The notes: generated from the sequence alone by a model not told the origin. Positions 45,105 through 53,894 are shown, counted from the stretch's first letter. The stretch: DNA of 64,000 nt from Bordetella ansorpii (GCF_900078705.1 NZ_FKIF01000008.1:248001-312000), one strand, 5' to 3'. A program made the numbers and translations.

Positions 45105-45893
45105 ATGACAACAATTTTTGAACTGGTCAAAGACCCCTACGAGCGCAAGGCACGTGTTATCCCTGGCCTTCTTGTGGCCTTACCCGTGCTGGTGCCGCTG
45201 TTGTGCGTCTACGGGGCTCGGCACCCTGTGCTTACAGGTGTGATCGGCCTGCTGGGCGGCTGCGGCGCTATCTATGCACTCGCGAGCGTAGCGCGCGGAC
45301 GTGGTAAAAAACTTGAAGAGATGCTGGTCTCAAAATGGGGTGGCATGCCCACGACCATCGCACTACGCCACCGCGACAAGTTCCTTGATGGTGTCAGCAA
45401 GCAGCGTTATCACACGGCGATCACTGCCAAGTTGGGTATCGCCATGCCAACGGCAGAAGAAGAATCAGCAAACCCAGACAAGGCAGACGACATCTACATC
45501 GGTGCCACTAAGCGGCTTCGCGAACTCACGCGTTCCAACAAGCAGCTCTTGCTGAAAGAGAACATCGCCTATGGATTTCATCGCAACATGCTGGCGATGA
45601 AGCCTGTCGGTATCCTGTCGTGCCTCATGGGCGTCGTCTACGGATTGTTGATTGCAAAGATTTTGCAGGTAGCACCTCTCCAATTTGACTTGGTGCACCT
45701 TGCCGATCCAGGGCTTGCCGCAGGCTTGACATTGCTCATTTCGCTGGCGCTACTTGCCGCATGGCTACTGTATTTCGATCAGGACGCAGTAAGGCGGATG
45801 GGATTCGTCTATGCGGAACGTTTGTTTGAATGTTTGCCGTCGTTGCCTTCTTCCTCCTCACGGAAGAAAGCCGTAAAACCGACTACAGACTGA
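45105..45893 (+). CDS. Four-helix membrane protein of the E2-E1-JAB locus, possible effector
   Basis: A 262-residue protein with transmembrane helices at about 18-37, 42-62, 168-188 and 203-223, and a roughly 100-residue cytoplasmic domain between the pairs (containing ALRHRDKFLDGVSKQRYHTA and YIGATKRLRELTRSNKQLLL). The layout recalls SLATT/S-4TM-type membrane effectors of defence systems but I do not recognise a family. It is co-transcribed with the WYL gene. Candidates: pore-forming effector, membrane sensor, or modification target. Confidence 0.7.
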   Translation: MTTIFELVKDPYERKARVIPGLLVALPVLVPLLCVYGARHPVLTGVIGLLGGCGAIYALASVARGRGKKLEEMLVSKWGGMPTTIALRHRDKFLDGVSKQRYHTAITAKLGIAMPTAEEESANPDKADDIYIGATKRLRELTRSNKQLLLKENIAYGFHRNMLAMKPVGILSCLMGVVYGLLIAKILQVAPLQFDLVHLADPGLAAGLTLLISLALLAAWLLYFDQDAVRRMGFVYAERLFECLPSLPSSSSRKKAVKPTTD

Positions 45894-45938
45894 GGTTCTG
45901 CCCAATCTCCAAACAGGCGTATAGCTCCGCAGGTGTGT

Positions 45939-47075
45939 CTACCGCTTCCACGTCTTGGGACGAATCGTTCCGCGAGACTCCAGCAAGAGCCGCGTGCTTT
46001 CCAGTTCCTTTTGCAGCACATCGGTATCCGGCAGAACCATCCGGTAGTTCGCCGCCATGACCTTGGTGGGTAAGCCCTCCAGCGCATACCGCGCCAGGGC
46101 GAGCCCCTTGTCGGCACAAAGAATCAGCCCCACCGGCGGGTTCTCCTCGGGATAGGCCCAGTGTTCCTTGGCATAGTTGCAGTACATGTGCATCTGGCCC
46201 ACGTCCGCATGCGTCAGACTCCCCAGCTTCAGGTCGATGATGACCAGGCAGCGTAACTTGCGATGGAACAGCAGCAAGTCCACCCGATACCAGGTCTGGT
46301 CGATGCGCAAGCGCCGCTGCCGTCCAATGAAGGTGAACCCTTCACCCAATTCGAGCAGGAAGTCTTCCAGCCGCCGGATCAAGGCGGCCTCCAGATCGGA
46401 CTCCGAATACTCGTCCTTGAGGTCGAGGAACTCCAGCACATAGGGGTCTTTGATGGCATCGCCGGGCGCGACGGCATCTTCGGGCTTGGCCACCGCGCCC
46501 TTGGCCAGCATCGCCGCCTTGTTTTTCGACAGCGCCGTGCGCTCGTAGAACTGGCTGCCGATCTGCCGATCCAACTGGCGCACGCTCCAGCCGCCGCGCA
46601 AGGCCTCGGCTTCATAGAACTGGCGCGCATGCTCGTCCTTGACCGACAACAGCCGCACATAGGCCGACCACGGCAGCGTGAAGACCTGCGCCAGCTCGTC
46701 CAGCCGCCAAGGCCGCACTGGCTCCGGGGAAGATTCGCCAGACACTGTCTGGCGAATTGGCCGGGTCAGAAAAAACGACCGCATCTGCTGCAGGTTCTGA
46801 CGGCTGAAGCCACGGCCGAACTGCTGGGTGAGGTCGCTTGCCAGCCGCTCGATCAACTGCTCGCCATAACCCGCGCGCCGCTTGCCCTGTTGCTCGGCCT
46901 CCACGATGCGGCGGCCAATCTCCCAGTAGCTGGCCGTCATCAGCGCATTGACGCTGCGCGCTGCCGTCTGGCGCGCGGCATCGAGCAGATCCACGATGCC
47001 GCCGTGGATGCCGGCGTAGCCGGCAGGCACGGCGGCGGGTGCGACTCCCGCCATCGCAGGCGCCTTCTTGGTCAT
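45939..47075 (-). CDS. DUF1016/YhcG-type PD-(D/E)XK nuclease
   Basis: A 378-residue protein (ATG 47075). DUF1016 N-terminal helical domain at about 25-190 (SYWEIGRRIVEAEQQGKRRA) and a C-terminal PD-(D/E)XK nuclease fold with D266 (YRVDLLLF) and D281-x-K283 (IIDLKLG). YhcG-like proteins are linked to DNA metabolism and defence. Its start overlaps the integrase stop by 4 bp, so it is expressed with the integrase. A longer upstream extension in frame was rejected because it is antisense to nothing but lies inside int in another frame. Confidence 0.85.
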   Translation of the reverse strand: MTKKAPAMAGVAPAAVPAGYAGIHGGIVDLLDAARQTAARSVNALMTASYWEIGRRIVEAEQQGKRRAGYGEQLIERLASDLTQQFGRGFSRQNLQQMRSFFLTRPIRQTVSGESSPEPVRPWRLDELAQVFTLPWSAYVRLLSVKDEHARQFYEAEALRGGWSVRQLDRQIGSQFYERTALSKNKAAMLAKGAVAKPEDAVAPGDAIKDPYVLEFLDLKDEYSESDLEAALIRRLEDFLLELGEGFTFIGRQRRLRIDQTWYRVDLLLFHRKLRCLVIIDLKLGSLTHADVGQMHMYCNYAKEHWAYPEENPPVGLILCADKGLALARYALEGLPTKVMAANYRMVLPDTDVLQKELESTRLLLESRGTIRPKTWKR

Positions 47076-48271
47076 GCAGCCACCTCCGCAGGCCGCTGCG
47101 CCTCGGTGATCGTCTTGCGCCGGTTCGCCACCAGCTCGGCCGCCTTGCGCACCGGATCGTCCTCGGTGTGGACGTAGCGCATGAACATCGCCACGGTCTT
47201 GTGCGCCGTCAGCGCCATGCCGACCTTGACCGGGATGCCCGAGTTGGCAATGTCGGTCGCGGAGCGGTGGCGGATGCCATGCGTGCCGACGTGCGTGGCG
47301 CCCGCCGCCTTGAGGGCGCGGCTCCAGCCGCCGTAATACTCGCCCGTGGTCAGGTGCTTGCCGGGATGGCTTGGAGACGGCAGCACATAGGGAGTGCCTT
47401 CCTGCCGTGGCGCCGTCGAGAGCAGTCGATAGGCTTCCTCGCTCATGGGCTTGGACATGCCGCCCGTCTTGCTGTCCGGCCAGACCACGCGGCGGTTGTC
47501 CAGGTCCACCCAATCCCATCGGAGCGTCACGATTTCGGAGCGGCGGCCGGCGAACTCGAATTGAAGGCGGATCGCCAGCGGGATGACGTAGTTCTCCAGA
47601 CCCTCGGCTTCGATGTGCTCCAGTCGCCGAAACAGCTTGCCCATGTCCTCGTCGCTGATGAGGTGGGTGGCCTTGCCGTTGGGGTACATCGGGACGTGGC
47701 GGCAGGGGTTGGTGCCGTCAGGCCGGTGGCCCCACACCTCGGCCAGGTTGAACATCTTGCGCATCACGCTGAAAGCACGGTTGGCCTCGGCCGGCTTGTG
47801 CGCCATCTTCTTCATCGCCGTGGCCACGTCCGGGCGCTTCACGTCCTGGACCTTCAAACGGCCCAGCATCGGAACGATGCAGCGGTCGATGACGGCCTGA
47901 TACCCGCGCTGGGTGCTGGGCTTGTTGCGCTGCTTGGAGTAATCCTCCATGAACTTGGTACACAGCTCCTTGACCGTGGGGGCTGAACGGGCGGCGGCCT
48001 TGGCCGCGCTGGGGTCGCCGCCCCGGCGCACCTCGGCCAGCCATTCCTGGGCCAGCGAGCGGGCCTGCTCGACGGTCAGTTCCCCGTACAGGCCCAGGGC
48101 GGGCTTGCGCCGCTCGCCAGCGTTCGTGCGGTACTGGAGCATGAACACCTTGCGGCCCGCTGGTGTAACCTTGCACAGGAAGCCGGGCACCAGCGTGTCC
48201 CGGAGTTCGACGGCCTGCGCCTGGGGTTGTGCCGCATCGACTGCGGACTTGGTGAGCTTGAGTTTTGCCAC
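47072..48271 (-). CDS. int: Site-specific tyrosine recombinase, Tn4371-family integrase
   Basis: A 399-residue integrase with GTG start 48271, preceded by GAGGAGTCATC. N-terminal DUF4102-like arm-binding region (1-90), core-binding domain (about 98-190) and catalytic domain with R243/R244 (AGRRSEIVTLRW), H331-x-x-R334 (HGIRHRSATD), H357 and nucleophile Y366 (FMRYVHTE). An upstream open extension to 48421 lacks a start with a ribosome site. Located about 180 bp from the element end, as in Tn4371. Confidence 0.92.
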   Translation of the reverse strand: MAKLKLTKSAVDAAQPQAQAVELRDTLVPGFLCKVTPAGRKVFMLQYRTNAGERRKPALGLYGELTVEQARSLAQEWLAEVRRGGDPSAAKAAARSAPTVKELCTKFMEDYSKQRNKPSTQRGYQAVIDRCIVPMLGRLKVQDVKRPDVATAMKKMAHKPAEANRAFSVMRKMFNLAEVWGHRPDGTNPCRHVPMYPNGKATHLISDEDMGKLFRRLEHIEAEGLENYVIPLAIRLQFEFAGRRSEIVTLRWDWVDLDNRRVVWPDSKTGGMSKPMSEEAYRLLSTAPRQEGTPYVLPSPSHPGKHLTTGEYYGGWSRALKAAGATHVGTHGIRHRSATDIANSGIPVKVGMALTAHKTVAMFMRYVHTEDDPVRKAAELVANRRKTITEAQRPAEVAA

Positions 48272-48447
48272 GATGACTCCTCGGAAAGACCCGATTCCCA
48301 AGAGCCATGTAGGGGCCATCAGAGGGGAAGCCGGGTCAGGTTTCGGAAAGCACCGGCATATGTTGGACTCGCCTAAGTTATTGATAAACCTGCTGTATCG
48401 GGCTTCGGCGTAGTCCAGCAAAGTTCGGTGCTGGAGTCATGGTGAAA

Positions 48448-48455
48448 TGAAAAAA
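48448..48455. other. Integrase-proximal att core (TTTTTCAT, inverted)
   Basis: ATGAAAAA at 48448-48455 is the complement of the 8-bp TTTTTCAT core described for Tn4371-family attachment sites and lies 177 bp upstream of int, the expected distance. I take it as the right end of the ICE. A partner at the other end was not found around 2600 or 5370-5640. Confidence 0.6.
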
Positions 48456-49145
48456 GGGCATGCCTTCTCCCGGGGTTCAAACGTTAACGTTGACCGAGTT
48501 CGCATGGTCGCATGACTGCCAGCGAACAACAAGACATGACACATCACTTTCATGCTACCCAGCGGCGCAAGGTGCGGACAGGGTTGGTCGTGCATTGTGC
48601 CGTAGTATGACAAATGCCGTGCTGGATGATCGACTACAGTTTCCCGTGTTGCGGACTTTAGTAATAATTAATATACCCGCGCTCGAACTCCCCTATGTAT
48701 CAAATGTCCGCACATCTTATCGACGTTCTGTCATATTGAATGGGGAAGAAGGGGCCCGAGCTGGCCCCAGGCCGACGGATCATTATCCGACGCCGGTCTC
48801 GACATCTTGGCTCTTTCACCTTGGTCGATCAAGGCTGAAGCGTGGTGGCCACTTGCCCCTGGCCACGCCCGGGCCAAGTACGGGCTTCGTATGGGGAGTG
48901 AAGGGCACCTGAAAGTACCCCAGCCAGAATACTTTGACGAGATGACAGCAACGCGAAAATATGTGCCCACATTTTTCGCCTAACGTTGCCGGTAGGGTGA
49001 GATTCCGAGCGAAGGTTAGCCAGGCAGGCCTTATTGCCTGAAATCATATCGAGGATTAAATAAGCGCTAAGAGTAACGACGGGATTAAGTCTGTTCGCCA
49101 TACCCTTTCACTCTGGTGCAAATCCTGGTCGTGCTCCCTATGGGC
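48456..49145. other. 690-bp gap beyond the ICE end
   Basis: Open frames are short and unconvincing. An AT-richer patch at 48655-48740 contains inverted repeats: GTGCGGACA (48572-48580) with TGTCCGCAC (48705-48713), and TATGACA (48606-48612) with TGTCATA (48729-48735). No gene remnants could be named. Confidence 0.4.
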
Positions 49146-50048
49146 TCAGGGCTGGCGCAGGGCGTCGCCGAGCGAATGGTGAAGATGTTCGAACACCGCG
49201 CTCACTCGGCGCCGATGTCTTGACTCTCGATGCATCAGCAGCCACAGCTCGGTCTGGCTGTCCTTGATGATGTCCGTAAGCTGCAGCAGGTCATTCCTGC
49301 CTCGCACCAGAAACGTCGGCAGGATGCCGACCCCCATGCCCAGGGCCACCAGTTCCATGACGGTCAAGATGCTGTTGACACGGTACTTGGGGCGAATCTT
49401 GGGGAACTGTCTCTTGCGCCAAACGACAGACGGGTGACCCGGCAGCGCGTCGTCGGGGGCGATCCAGCTCAGCTTGGCAGCCTGATCTGCATTCATCCCC
49501 TCGATCGGGCCATGCTCGCGTGAGGCAAACAAGGCAACCTGGATCGCGCCCAGATGCTTGCCGATCAGATGCACCGGTACATCCTTCGTAGCGCGAATCG
49601 CGATGTCGGCATCGTGGCGGACCAGGTCCGCGATTTCATTGCCCGTATGCAACACGTAGGAGATGCGCGGATGCCGCGCATCCAGAGGTTTCAAGGCCGA
49701 TGCCACCAATCCATGCAGAACCGCATCGGTCGTCGTGATATTCACGCTGCCTGACACCTGTTCGGGCGAGCCTTGCGCGATCGACTGTGCAGCCTCCAGA
49801 TTAAGCGCGATCGCCTCGGCTTGCTCTGCCAGCGCAGCACCCAGTTCGGTCGGCTGATAGCCGGCTCTCGATCGCTCGAACAGACGTTGGCCCAGTCCGC
49901 TTTCGATTCGCTGGACAGCGCGAAACACGGTCGCCCCAGCAATACCCAGACGCTCGCTCGCGCGGGCGAGCGTGCCGCCTCGAACCAGGGCCAGGACCAC
50001 ATGCAGGTCCGACGCACTCAGCGTGTATGGCATTTGTTCGCGCTTCAT
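49146..50048 (-). CDS. LysR-family regulator divergent from doxX
   Basis: A 300-residue LysR regulator (start ATG 50048, MKREQMPYTLSASDLHVVLA). HTH about 8-65 with RASERLGIAGATVFRAVQRI; effector domain about 95-290, CrgA-like. Divergent from the DoxX and GST genes, a common trio in proteobacteria in which the LysR controls the other two. It could also influence the biosynthetic operon further downstream. Confidence 0.8.
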   Translation of the reverse strand: MKREQMPYTLSASDLHVVLALVRGGTLARASERLGIAGATVFRAVQRIESGLGQRLFERSRAGYQPTELGAALAEQAEAIALNLEAAQSIAQGSPEQVSGSVNITTTDAVLHGLVASALKPLDARHPRISYVLHTGNEIADLVRHDADIAIRATKDVPVHLIGKHLGAIQVALFASREHGPIEGMNADQAAKLSWIAPDDALPGHPSVVWRKRQFPKIRPKYRVNSILTVMELVALGMGVGILPTFLVRGRNDLLQLTDIIKDSQTELWLLMHRESRHRRRVSAVFEHLHHSLGDALRQP

Positions 50049-50148
50049 CGTTGCTTCCACGTAAACGGTCATTACGACAGCGTCCATTCCGATTGGAACA
50101 GCCCACGTATACATTGCTCAGGCACCGTTGTGCCAAAGGTAGACACTC

Positions 50149-50595
50149 ATGAATTCTTCGCGCGAAGCATACCAAGCAACAGCTCCAGGCGTTGCGCCAG
50201 CGGCCTATGGGGCGACCTTGCTGCGGGTGGCGCTGGGCATCATGTGGATCGCGCACGCCTTGCTCAAGCTACTCGTCTTCTCCCTGCCTGGCACCAGCCA
50301 ATACTTCGACAGCGTGGGCTTGCCCGGCGTGCTGGCCTACCCGGTCTTCGCCGCCGAAATCGTGGGCGGCGTTGCGTTGGTGCTGGGCATCTACGCCCGC
50401 CAGGCGGCGCTTCTGCTCATACCGATCATGATCGGCGCCGCTTGGGTCCATTGGCCAAACGGTTGGGCGCACACCAGCGAAGGCGGCGGATGGGAGTACC
50501 CCGTCTTTCTGATCGGGGTTTCGTTTGCCCAATGGTTGCTCGGTGACGGCGCGCTGGCGCTACGCACCAGCGGCCGCATGGCGCCTCGGTCCTAG
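50149..50595 (+). CDS. DoxX-family membrane protein
   Basis: A 148-residue inner-membrane protein with four hydrophobic helices (LLRVALGIMWIAHALLKLLV near 24-43, PVFAAEIVGGVALVLGIYA, AALLLIPIMIGAAWVHW, FLIGVSFAQWLLGDGALAL). DoxX-like proteins act in redox or thiol stress and quinone metabolism, but the exact role varies. It precedes the GST gene by 17 bp and is divergent from the LysR gene. Confidence 0.82.
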   Translation: MNSSREAYQATAPGVAPAAYGATLLRVALGIMWIAHALLKLLVFSLPGTSQYFDSVGLPGVLAYPVFAAEIVGGVALVLGIYARQAALLLIPIMIGAAWVHWPNGWAHTSEGGGWEYPVFLIGVSFAQWLLGDGALALRTSGRMAPRS

Positions 50596-50612
50596 TGCTG
50601 GCGGAGACGACC

Positions 50613-51290
50613 ATGAACGCCGCCACCCCTGAATTCGTTCTCATCAGCCACACGCTGTGCCCCTACGTACAGCGCGCGGCGATCGCCCTGTACGAGAAGG
50701 GCATCGCCTTCGAGCGCCGCGACATCGACCTGGCCAACAAACCGGCGTGGTTCCTCGACCTCTCGCCGCTGGGCAAGACGCCCGTGCTGCTGGTCGACGG
50801 CACGCCGATCTTCGAATCGGCCGTGATTTGCGACTTCCTCGACGAGACCCAGGCGCCGGCATTGCACCCCCCGGAGCCGATCGTGCGAGCGCGCCATCGT
50901 TCGTGGATCGAGTTCGGCTCGGCGCTACTGAACGCTATCGGCAGCTTCTACAACGCCGCGGATGAAGCACTGCTGCGCGATCGTGCGAACGATATTCACG
51001 CGCGGTTCCGGCAGATCGAAAGCACGCTCGGAGCCGGCCCGTACTTCGCTGGCTCGGCCTTCAGCTTGGTCGACGCGACCTTTGGCCCGGTGTTCAGGTA
51101 CTTCGACGTGTTCGAGTCGATCGACGATTTCGCGTTCTTTCAGGACCTGCCCAAAGTCTCGGCATGGCGCGCGCAGCTATCTCAACGGCCATCGATTCAA
51201 GCCGCCGTCTCCAGCGACTACCCCCGACTGCTCACACAGTTCTTGGTACGCCGGGGCTCCGCGCTGTCCGACCGCATCACCAAGGCATAG
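50613..51290 (+). CDS. Glutathione S-transferase family protein
   Basis: A 225-residue GST. N-terminal thioredoxin fold with CPYVQRAAIALYEKG (C16 onward) and LGKTPVLLVDGTPIFESAVI including the cis-Pro/ES glutathione contact; helical C-terminal domain from about 95. Start ATG 50613 follows GGAG by 8 bp. Likely detoxifies electrophiles. It ends 114 bp before the biosynthetic operon and might protect against a reactive product, though the DoxX-GST pair also occurs without such an operon. Confidence 0.85.
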   Translation: MNAATPEFVLISHTLCPYVQRAAIALYEKGIAFERRDIDLANKPAWFLDLSPLGKTPVLLVDGTPIFESAVICDFLDETQAPALHPPEPIVRARHRSWIEFGSALLNAIGSFYNAADEALLRDRANDIHARFRQIESTLGAGPYFAGSAFSLVDATFGPVFRYFDVFESIDDFAFFQDLPKVSAWRAQLSQRPSIQAAVSSDYPRLLTQFLVRRGSALSDRITKA

Positions 51291-51404
51291 ATCCATTCAT
51301 GTCCCTGCACTGCCCCGTTTGTTTTTTTGTTGCTCCCCGACCGAACTGGCGCGCCACCTGGCACGCCAACGATCCACCCCGCACCCCCACATAGGACTGT
51401 CGTT

Positions 51405-52607
51405 ATGAACTCGGGAACCCTGCTGGCATCACCAGCGCACCAAACCGCCATTCAGGGGCGGACGGATATCACGCAGCACGAGATAGCCGCCCTGCGCACC
51501 CAGTTCAATCTCGCCGATGCCCACACGCATCAGGCCCAGAGCCCGACGCAGCAGTGCATCGTCGAGCGCCTGCCCAGTATTTGGGAAGCTGCCGTGCAGC
51601 ATACTCAGCAGCAGAGCGAGCAGGCGTTCATTCGCGCCTTCTACCACTTGCATGGCCAAGACCGCGCGCTCGAACGCGAAGGACAGATCTACCTGGTCTA
51701 CGCCGCCTCGATCGGCATGCACATTACCGCCACCTACCTGCAGCAACAAGGCATGCGCGTCGGGCTGATCGAACCGTGCTTTGATAATCTGCACGACCTG
51801 ATGCGCCACATGCAAATACCGATGGTGCCGCTGGGCGAAGAACTGTTCGCCGATTCCGGCGCTATCTATCAGGGCCTGCAGCAGAAGGCCGACCAGTTCG
51901 ACGCGGTTTTTCTTGTGGACCCGAATAACCCGACCGGGACGAGCCTGGTCGCGCCTTCGGATACGCCGTTTCGAGAGGTGGTGCGATTCTGCGTGGATCA
52001 CGACAAACTGCTGGTCCTCGATTTCTGCTTCGCGGCATTCATCTTGGCGTCGGGCCACAAGCGCCCCGATGTCTACGCGATCTTGGAAGACTCCGGTGTC
52101 CGGTACATCGCGATGGAAGACACCGGCAAAACCTGGCCCTTGCAAGATGCCAAGTGCGCCACGATCAGTACCAGCCTGGGCCAGGTCAACGACCAGCTTT
52201 ATCCGATCGTGACGAGCGTGCTGCTCAACGTCTCCCCATTCATTCTGCGCTTGGTGACGGAGTATGTGCGCGACAGCGGTATGGACGGCTTTGCCTCGGT
52301 ACGCACACTGCTCGATGAGAATCGCCATACCGCGCAGCAGCTTCACGGCGGCTTGCTCAACTATTTGCCTCCGGCGATCAAGACCAGCGTGGCCTGGTTC
52401 GAGATCAACGATCCCGATGTCAGCGCCGATGCCTTGCAAGCCCACCTGCTGGACTACAACGTCTACGTGTTGTCCGGCAAATACTTTTACTGGAGCAATC
52501 CAGAGCGCGGCCAGCGCTACATTCGCCTCGCACTGGCGCGCAACCAGCCTATGTTCGCCGCCGCCATCGCGACGATGGGCCAGGCCCTTGAGGAGCTGGC
52601 CGTATGA
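51405..52607 (+). CDS. rohP: PLP- and O2-dependent arginine oxidase/hydroxylase (RohP/MppP-like)
   Basis: A 400-residue fold-type I aminotransferase-like enzyme, ATG 51405 after AGGA. DPNNPTG is at 172-178, the pyridine-contacting Asp at D206 (VLDFCFA) and the Schiff-base lysine at K242 in MEDTGKTWPLQDAK. That lysine motif is the hallmark, as I recall it, of the arginine oxidases MppP and RohP rather than of ordinary transaminases. RohP turns L-arginine into 4-hydroxy-2-ketoarginine, first step of azomycin synthesis. The following genes supply the later enzyme types, which supports this call. Confidence 0.78.
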   Translation: MNSGTLLASPAHQTAIQGRTDITQHEIAALRTQFNLADAHTHQAQSPTQQCIVERLPSIWEAAVQHTQQQSEQAFIRAFYHLHGQDRALEREGQIYLVYAASIGMHITATYLQQQGMRVGLIEPCFDNLHDLMRHMQIPMVPLGEELFADSGAIYQGLQQKADQFDAVFLVDPNNPTGTSLVAPSDTPFREVVRFCVDHDKLLVLDFCFAAFILASGHKRPDVYAILEDSGVRYIAMEDTGKTWPLQDAKCATISTSLGQVNDQLYPIVTSVLLNVSPFILRLVTEYVRDSGMDGFASVRTLLDENRHTAQQLHGGLLNYLPPAIKTSVAWFEINDPDVSADALQAHLLDYNVYVLSGKYFYWSNPERGQRYIRLALARNQPMFAAAIATMGQALEELAV

Positions 52608-53104
52608 ACGGGCGCACGGTTTTCCTGGATGCAAGCTTTTTTCTCGGTATGCACGCTGCTGATCCTGCGCACCGTCGGCGCTCTTTGGCCTATTTCACTC
52701 GGCACTTGGCGGACCGACCACGCATGACGTATGAGCAGATCGGTATCTGCGATGCGGTCATCTGGGGCCAGGATCGCCACACGCAGGATCTCTACTATCC
52801 CTTCATGGATCGCCTCCATACCGACATGGCGATTCAGCGCGGCGGCTATACCTACTCCGAGATTCGGGCGGCGCTGGAGCATCACGACCTGATCCAACTG
52901 CCCCCTGAGACCGCGCTGCTGGCTGCACAGGTGCTGTATCACGAAGCCCTGCTGGCCACGCATGATCGCGCGCTGCTCGCGCTGCCAAGCCTCCAAGGTC
53001 GAATTATCGACCTGGGCCAGAACGCCGAGCCGGTCGAGTTTCCCGAGCCGCTGCGAACCCTCTACGACGAATCAACGGTGTTTGTATATGACGAGCAGCA
53101 CTGA
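52604..53104 (+). CDS. PIN-like domain protein, candidate RohQ-type cyclase/dehydratase
   Basis: A 166-residue protein with a PIN-like outline: VFLDASFFLG at the N-terminus and ATHDRALLALP near 125-135 carry acidic residues placed as in PIN nucleases, but the full acidic set is not evident. It overlaps rohP by 4 bp (ATGA) and the next gene by 17 bp. The azomycin pathway needs a step that closes and dehydrates guanidinoacetaldehyde-type intermediate to 2-aminoimidazole (RohQ); by elimination this protein fills it. That assignment is inference from position. Confidence 0.55.
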   Translation: MNGRTVFLDASFFLGMHAADPAHRRRSLAYFTRHLADRPRMTYEQIGICDAVIWGQDRHTQDLYYPFMDRLHTDMAIQRGGYTYSEIRAALEHHDLIQLPPETALLAAQVLYHEALLATHDRALLALPSLQGRIIDLGQNAEPVEFPEPLRTLYDESTVFVYDEQH

Positions 53105-53894
53105 CATCGCAAAAGATATCGACAACTTCGTCCCCTTGGTCACGCCGTTCGATGCGGATGGCAGGGTGTGCAGCGCCAGCGTGGCGCGATTACTTGCCTC
53201 GGTCCGCCACAGCACCAACGGCGTCATTCCATGCCTGACCTCGGGCGAGGGATGGCGCTTGACCGACGCGCAGTGGGCGTCGATGCTCGCACTCACCTTC
53301 GAGCATGCACATTGCCCCGTGATCGTCGGCATAGAGCGCCGCACGACCGAGGAGGTGCTGGCGCTGGCCAAGGCGGCCAAGGGCCAGGGTGCCAACGCCA
53401 TCATGCTGACCACGCCCTTCGGCACGTCGGTCAGCCAAGCGGCAATGCTCGAACATTTCCGGCGCGTGCATGATGCTGCGGACTTGGATATCTACATCTA
53501 CAACGAGAGCAACCTGTCGGGCAACGAAACGGAACTGGACACGCTGCTGGCCATTGGTGCGCTGCCGCGAGTCGTCGGCATCAAGGATTCCCCTGACCAG
53601 CCGCGCAGCGCCGATGAGGTCCGCAGCTTGCGCGAGTGCGGCATGAAGTACCTGCTCGGTTGGGAGCACCAACTCGCCACGGGCTTGCCCGCAGATGGTT
53701 GTGTCGTGTCCCTGGCCAATCTCGAGCCCGAACTGTGCCGGCTGGCTTCCTGCGGCCGCCACGGCTTGATACATGCTGAAGTGGAGCGCTTGAGCCAGAT
53801 ATACCAACTCGACCGCGACGACTGGTATCGACACATCAAGGCAGAACTGGCCGCGCGCGGGATTATCCAATCCCAGCAACTTGTCGAGCAATAA
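53088..53894 (+). CDS. DapA/DHDPS-family lyase (RohR-like retro-aldolase)
   Basis: A 268-residue TIM-barrel of the dihydrodipicolinate synthase family. Schiff-base lysine K166 in VVGIKDSPD and Tyr138 in IYIYNES are in place; the TSGEG substrate loop is at 51-55. It is shorter than housekeeping DapA (about 290) and is embedded in the operon, not near lysine genes. In azomycin synthesis RohR cleaves 4-hydroxy-2-ketoarginine to guanidinoacetaldehyde and pyruvate; this enzyme is the likely equivalent. ATG 53088 overlaps the PIN-like gene. Confidence 0.72.
   Translation: MTSSTDIAKDIDNFVPLVTPFDADGRVCSASVARLLASVRHSTNGVIPCLTSGEGWRLTDAQWASMLALTFEHAHCPVIVGIERRTTEEVLALAKAAKGQGANAIMLTTPFGTSVSQAAMLEHFRRVHDAADLDIYIYNESNLSGNETELDTLLAIGALPRVVGIKDSPDQPRSADEVRSLRECGMKYLLGWEHQLATGLPADGCVVSLANLEPELCRLASCGRHGLIHAEVERLSQIYQLDRDDWYRHIKAELAARGIIQSQQLVEQ

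Noticed and set aside
39545..45893. CBASS or Bil system identity for the E2-E1-JAB locus
   Set aside because: No CD-NTase, no recognised CBASS effector and no ubiquitin-like gene are present; E2, E1 and JAB are fused in one chain with MBL partners instead.
48829..49101. A 90-residue minus-strand open frame beyond the integrase end
   Set aside because: No domain, weak start and no similarity I recognise; left as non-coding.
51405..53894. Lysine or arginine primary metabolism (aminotransferase plus dapA)
   Set aside because: The PLP enzyme has the arginine-oxidase lysine motif, the lyase is short, and both are coupled to oxygenase and Rieske genes, which fits a specialised pathway better.
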